From assembly GCF_047556435.1 (NCBI RefSeq), contig NZ_CP180210.1, positions 4,216,001-4,280,000 of the forward strand: DNA of 64,000 nt. The letters are read 5' to 3'. Below the pieces are notes generated by a model, which was given only the letters and a program-made list of their open reading frames with translations, was not told the origin of the DNA and did not search any database. Position numbers and translations under genes: made by a program. Source of the DNA: Alteromonas sp047556435. Its GTDB lineage: Bacteria; Pseudomonadota; Gammaproteobacteria; Enterobacterales; Alteromonadaceae. This document shows positions 62,541 through 64,000 of this stretch, piece by piece (position 1 is the first letter of the stretch; the number at the start of each line of letters is the position of its first letter).

Positions 62541-63368
62541 ATGCCCGAAGACACCCATGAAAGCCTTCTGAGACTGGCAAAATCGATTGCCCGCGAAGCT
62601 GGCGAAGCTGTTCTTGCCATATATGATAAAGGCGATTTCGACGCTTATCAGAAAGACGATGACTCTCCGGTCACCAGCGCCGATTATCTGGCCAATGACA
62701 TTATTAACAAGCGCCTTAAAGAGGCCACGCCGGATATTCCTATCCTTTCAGAAGAAAACCAGAATGCCGGCCTAAACGAACGCGAACACTGGGATCGGTA
62801 CTGGTTGATTGACCCTATTGATGGTACGCAGGAATTCATCGCACGCAGTGGCGATTTCGCGGTAAATATTGCATTGGTAGAGAACAACAAACCGGTTATT
62901 GGCGTAATATTCTGGCCACCGGGCCAAACTCTGTATTACGCCAGTGAAGGGCAGGGCGCTTTCAAAGAGTGTCCGCTGGGCGAGCGGCAGATTCACGTGC
63001 GCAAGCTTGACGACCCGAAAAACAGTGTAGTTATGATTGCTATCAGTCGCCGTCAATCACGTGACAAAGTATTGTCCCGTTTATGCGCAAAACGCGTATA
63101 TCAAACACTACCTTTAGGCAGCTGTTCACTCAAAGCATGTTTTATTGCCGAAGGTAAGGCCGACGTATTTATGCGCATCGGCGTCACCGGTGAATGGGAT
63201 ACCGGCGCGTCGCAATGCATCATTTCTGAAGCAGGCGGCCGTATTATGGCGGCAAACTTTGAGCCGCTGACTTATAACGAACGACACACGCTGGAAAACC
63301 CTGACTTTGTTGTTATGGGCGATCAGCGAGTGCCATGGCAGGAGATAATTCAGTATGACAATCAGTAA
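62541..63368 (+). CDS. cysQ: 3'(2'),5'-bisphosphate nucleotidase
   Basis: A 275-residue Mg2+-dependent phosphatase that turns PAP into AMP and so relieves inhibition in sulfur assimilation. ILSEENQNA, LIDPIDGTQEFI (metal site), and GEWDTGASQCIISEAGG are conserved. It overlaps the next gene by 14 bases and lies 3 bases after nudE. Confidence 0.96.
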   Translation: MPEDTHESLLRLAKSIAREAGEAVLAIYDKGDFDAYQKDDDSPVTSADYLANDIINKRLKEATPDIPILSEENQNAGLNEREHWDRYWLIDPIDGTQEFIARSGDFAVNIALVENNKPVIGVIFWPPGQTLYYASEGQGAFKECPLGERQIHVRKLDDPKNSVVMIAISRRQSRDKVLSRLCAKRVYQTLPLGSCSLKACFIAEGKADVFMRIGVTGEWDTGASQCIISEAGGRIMAANFEPLTYNERHTLENPDFVVMGDQRVPWQEIIQYDNQ

Positions 63369-63966
63369 TAGCCACAACATCACGCTGGCTCGACATATCA
63401 AACGTGCGGCAATTGGTATCGCATTATCTTCTGTGGCAGCCAGCGCATCAGCAGACTGGGAGCTGGATGCCGAGCAAACCGCATTGCATTTTCTGTCTAC
63501 GAAAAATGCGCAGGTGACGGAAGTACATCAATTCACCTCGCTAACAGGTAATGTGAGTGACAGTGGCAAGTTAACCATTAATATCGATTTGGCCTCAGTA
63601 GACACCGGCATTGATATTCGTAACACCCGTATGAAAGAGATGCTGTTTAATGTATCCGAGTTTGCATCCGCCACGTTTGAAGCTTCTGTACCCAAAGCGA
63701 TGCTGTCTGGAAAAGCGGGCGATGTGCAACTCGGCCCAGTTGAAGGTATGTTAAGCCTGCACGGTATGGCAGCACCTATCACGTTTCATATTGCAGTAAG
63801 CCATGTCGATGATAGCACGGTGTCGGTAAGCACAACGCAACCAACACTGTTGAATGTCGGTGATTTCGGGCTTCAGAGCGGGGTAGAGTCACTGCGTGAA
63901 ATCGCCGGTCTGAAAAGCATCACCTCCACGGTCCCGGTGACCTTTACGGCAACCTTTACCAAGTAA
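63355..63966 (+). CDS. YceI family periplasmic protein
   Basis: A 203-residue exported protein (signal peptide about 1-33, SASADWELD) with a lipocalin-like YceI fold: SSVDTGIDIRNTRMKEMLFN-type strands and TFHIAVSHVDD. The fold binds polyprenoid-like lipids in some members; the role here is unknown. ATG overlaps the cysQ stop, with AGGAG 10 bases upstream, which suggests co-expression. Confidence 0.9.
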   Translation: MTISNSHNITLARHIKRAAIGIALSSVAASASADWELDAEQTALHFLSTKNAQVTEVHQFTSLTGNVSDSGKLTINIDLASVDTGIDIRNTRMKEMLFNVSEFASATFEASVPKAMLSGKAGDVQLGPVEGMLSLHGMAAPITFHIAVSHVDDSTVSVSTTQPTLLNVGDFGLQSGVESLREIAGLKSITSTVPVTFTATFTK

Positions 63967-64000
63967 TACATCGCTGCTGGCGCCGACAGGTGCCGGCAGA

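Overview
The window looks like a chromosomal segment of a marine gammaproteobacterium of the Alteromonadaceae (Alteromonas or a close relative). I infer this from the close protein resemblance to enteric and Shewanella-type housekeeping genes, moderate GC content, two chemoreceptors, NhaD, a complete type II secretion operon, and gene order that is broken but recognisable against Escherichia coli. No rRNA, tRNA, CRISPR array, complete insertion sequence or prophage was seen.

Layout. 1-3.5 kb: the 3' part of a trypsin-like protease, ppiC, and a chemoreceptor with a good sigma-28 promoter. 3.7-5.1 kb: an A+T-rich DUF2971 gene and non-coding DNA next to the groEL end, possibly a small acquired island. 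5.1-10.2 kb: groEL, groES (with a sigma-32 promoter), fxsA, cutA, dsbD, a block also grouped in enteric bacteria. 10.4-13.6 kb: an M23 peptidase, then aroQ-accB-accC. 13.7-27.1 kb: a lineage-specific block, inserted where enterics run from accBC almost directly to prmA. It carries a dCache chemoreceptor, a candidate small RNA, an outer-membrane-type protein, a FAN1-like nuclease fused to a DnaQ-type exonuclease, an HNH protein, a flavin-reductase-like protein, a HiPIP, an amidase lipoprotein, an S10 peptidase and a solute-binding protein. 27.2-33.8 kb: prmA, dusB-fis, purH, an exported methyltransferase-like protein, purD. 33.8-39.8 kb: a DEDDh exonuclease, a voltage-gated K+ channel, prkB, nhaD behind an attenuator-like leader, and a DUF2855 protein. 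39.8-47.2 kb: a heptanucleotide repeat, ompR-envZ, an MFS transporter, pckA, hslO, hslR. 47.3-58.6 kb: gspC to gspN. 58.7-64 kb: an aldehyde dehydrogenase, yjjX, yrfG, nudE, cysQ and a YceI protein.

How it works together. The backbone handles protein folding (GroESL, Hsp33, Hsp15, PpiC, DsbD), fatty-acid entry (AccBC), de novo purine synthesis (PurH, PurD), growth control (Fis), gluconeogenesis (PckA) and nucleotide housekeeping (NudE, CysQ, YrfG, YjjX). The marine or accessory layer handles sodium and potassium balance (NhaD, Kv channel, OmpR/EnvZ), chemotaxis, and protein export to the medium (T2SS). The points most worth a second look are the FAN1-exonuclease fusion (18538-20664), the leader of nhaD with two mutually exclusive pairings (36852-36932), and the candidate small RNA at about 16143-16258.
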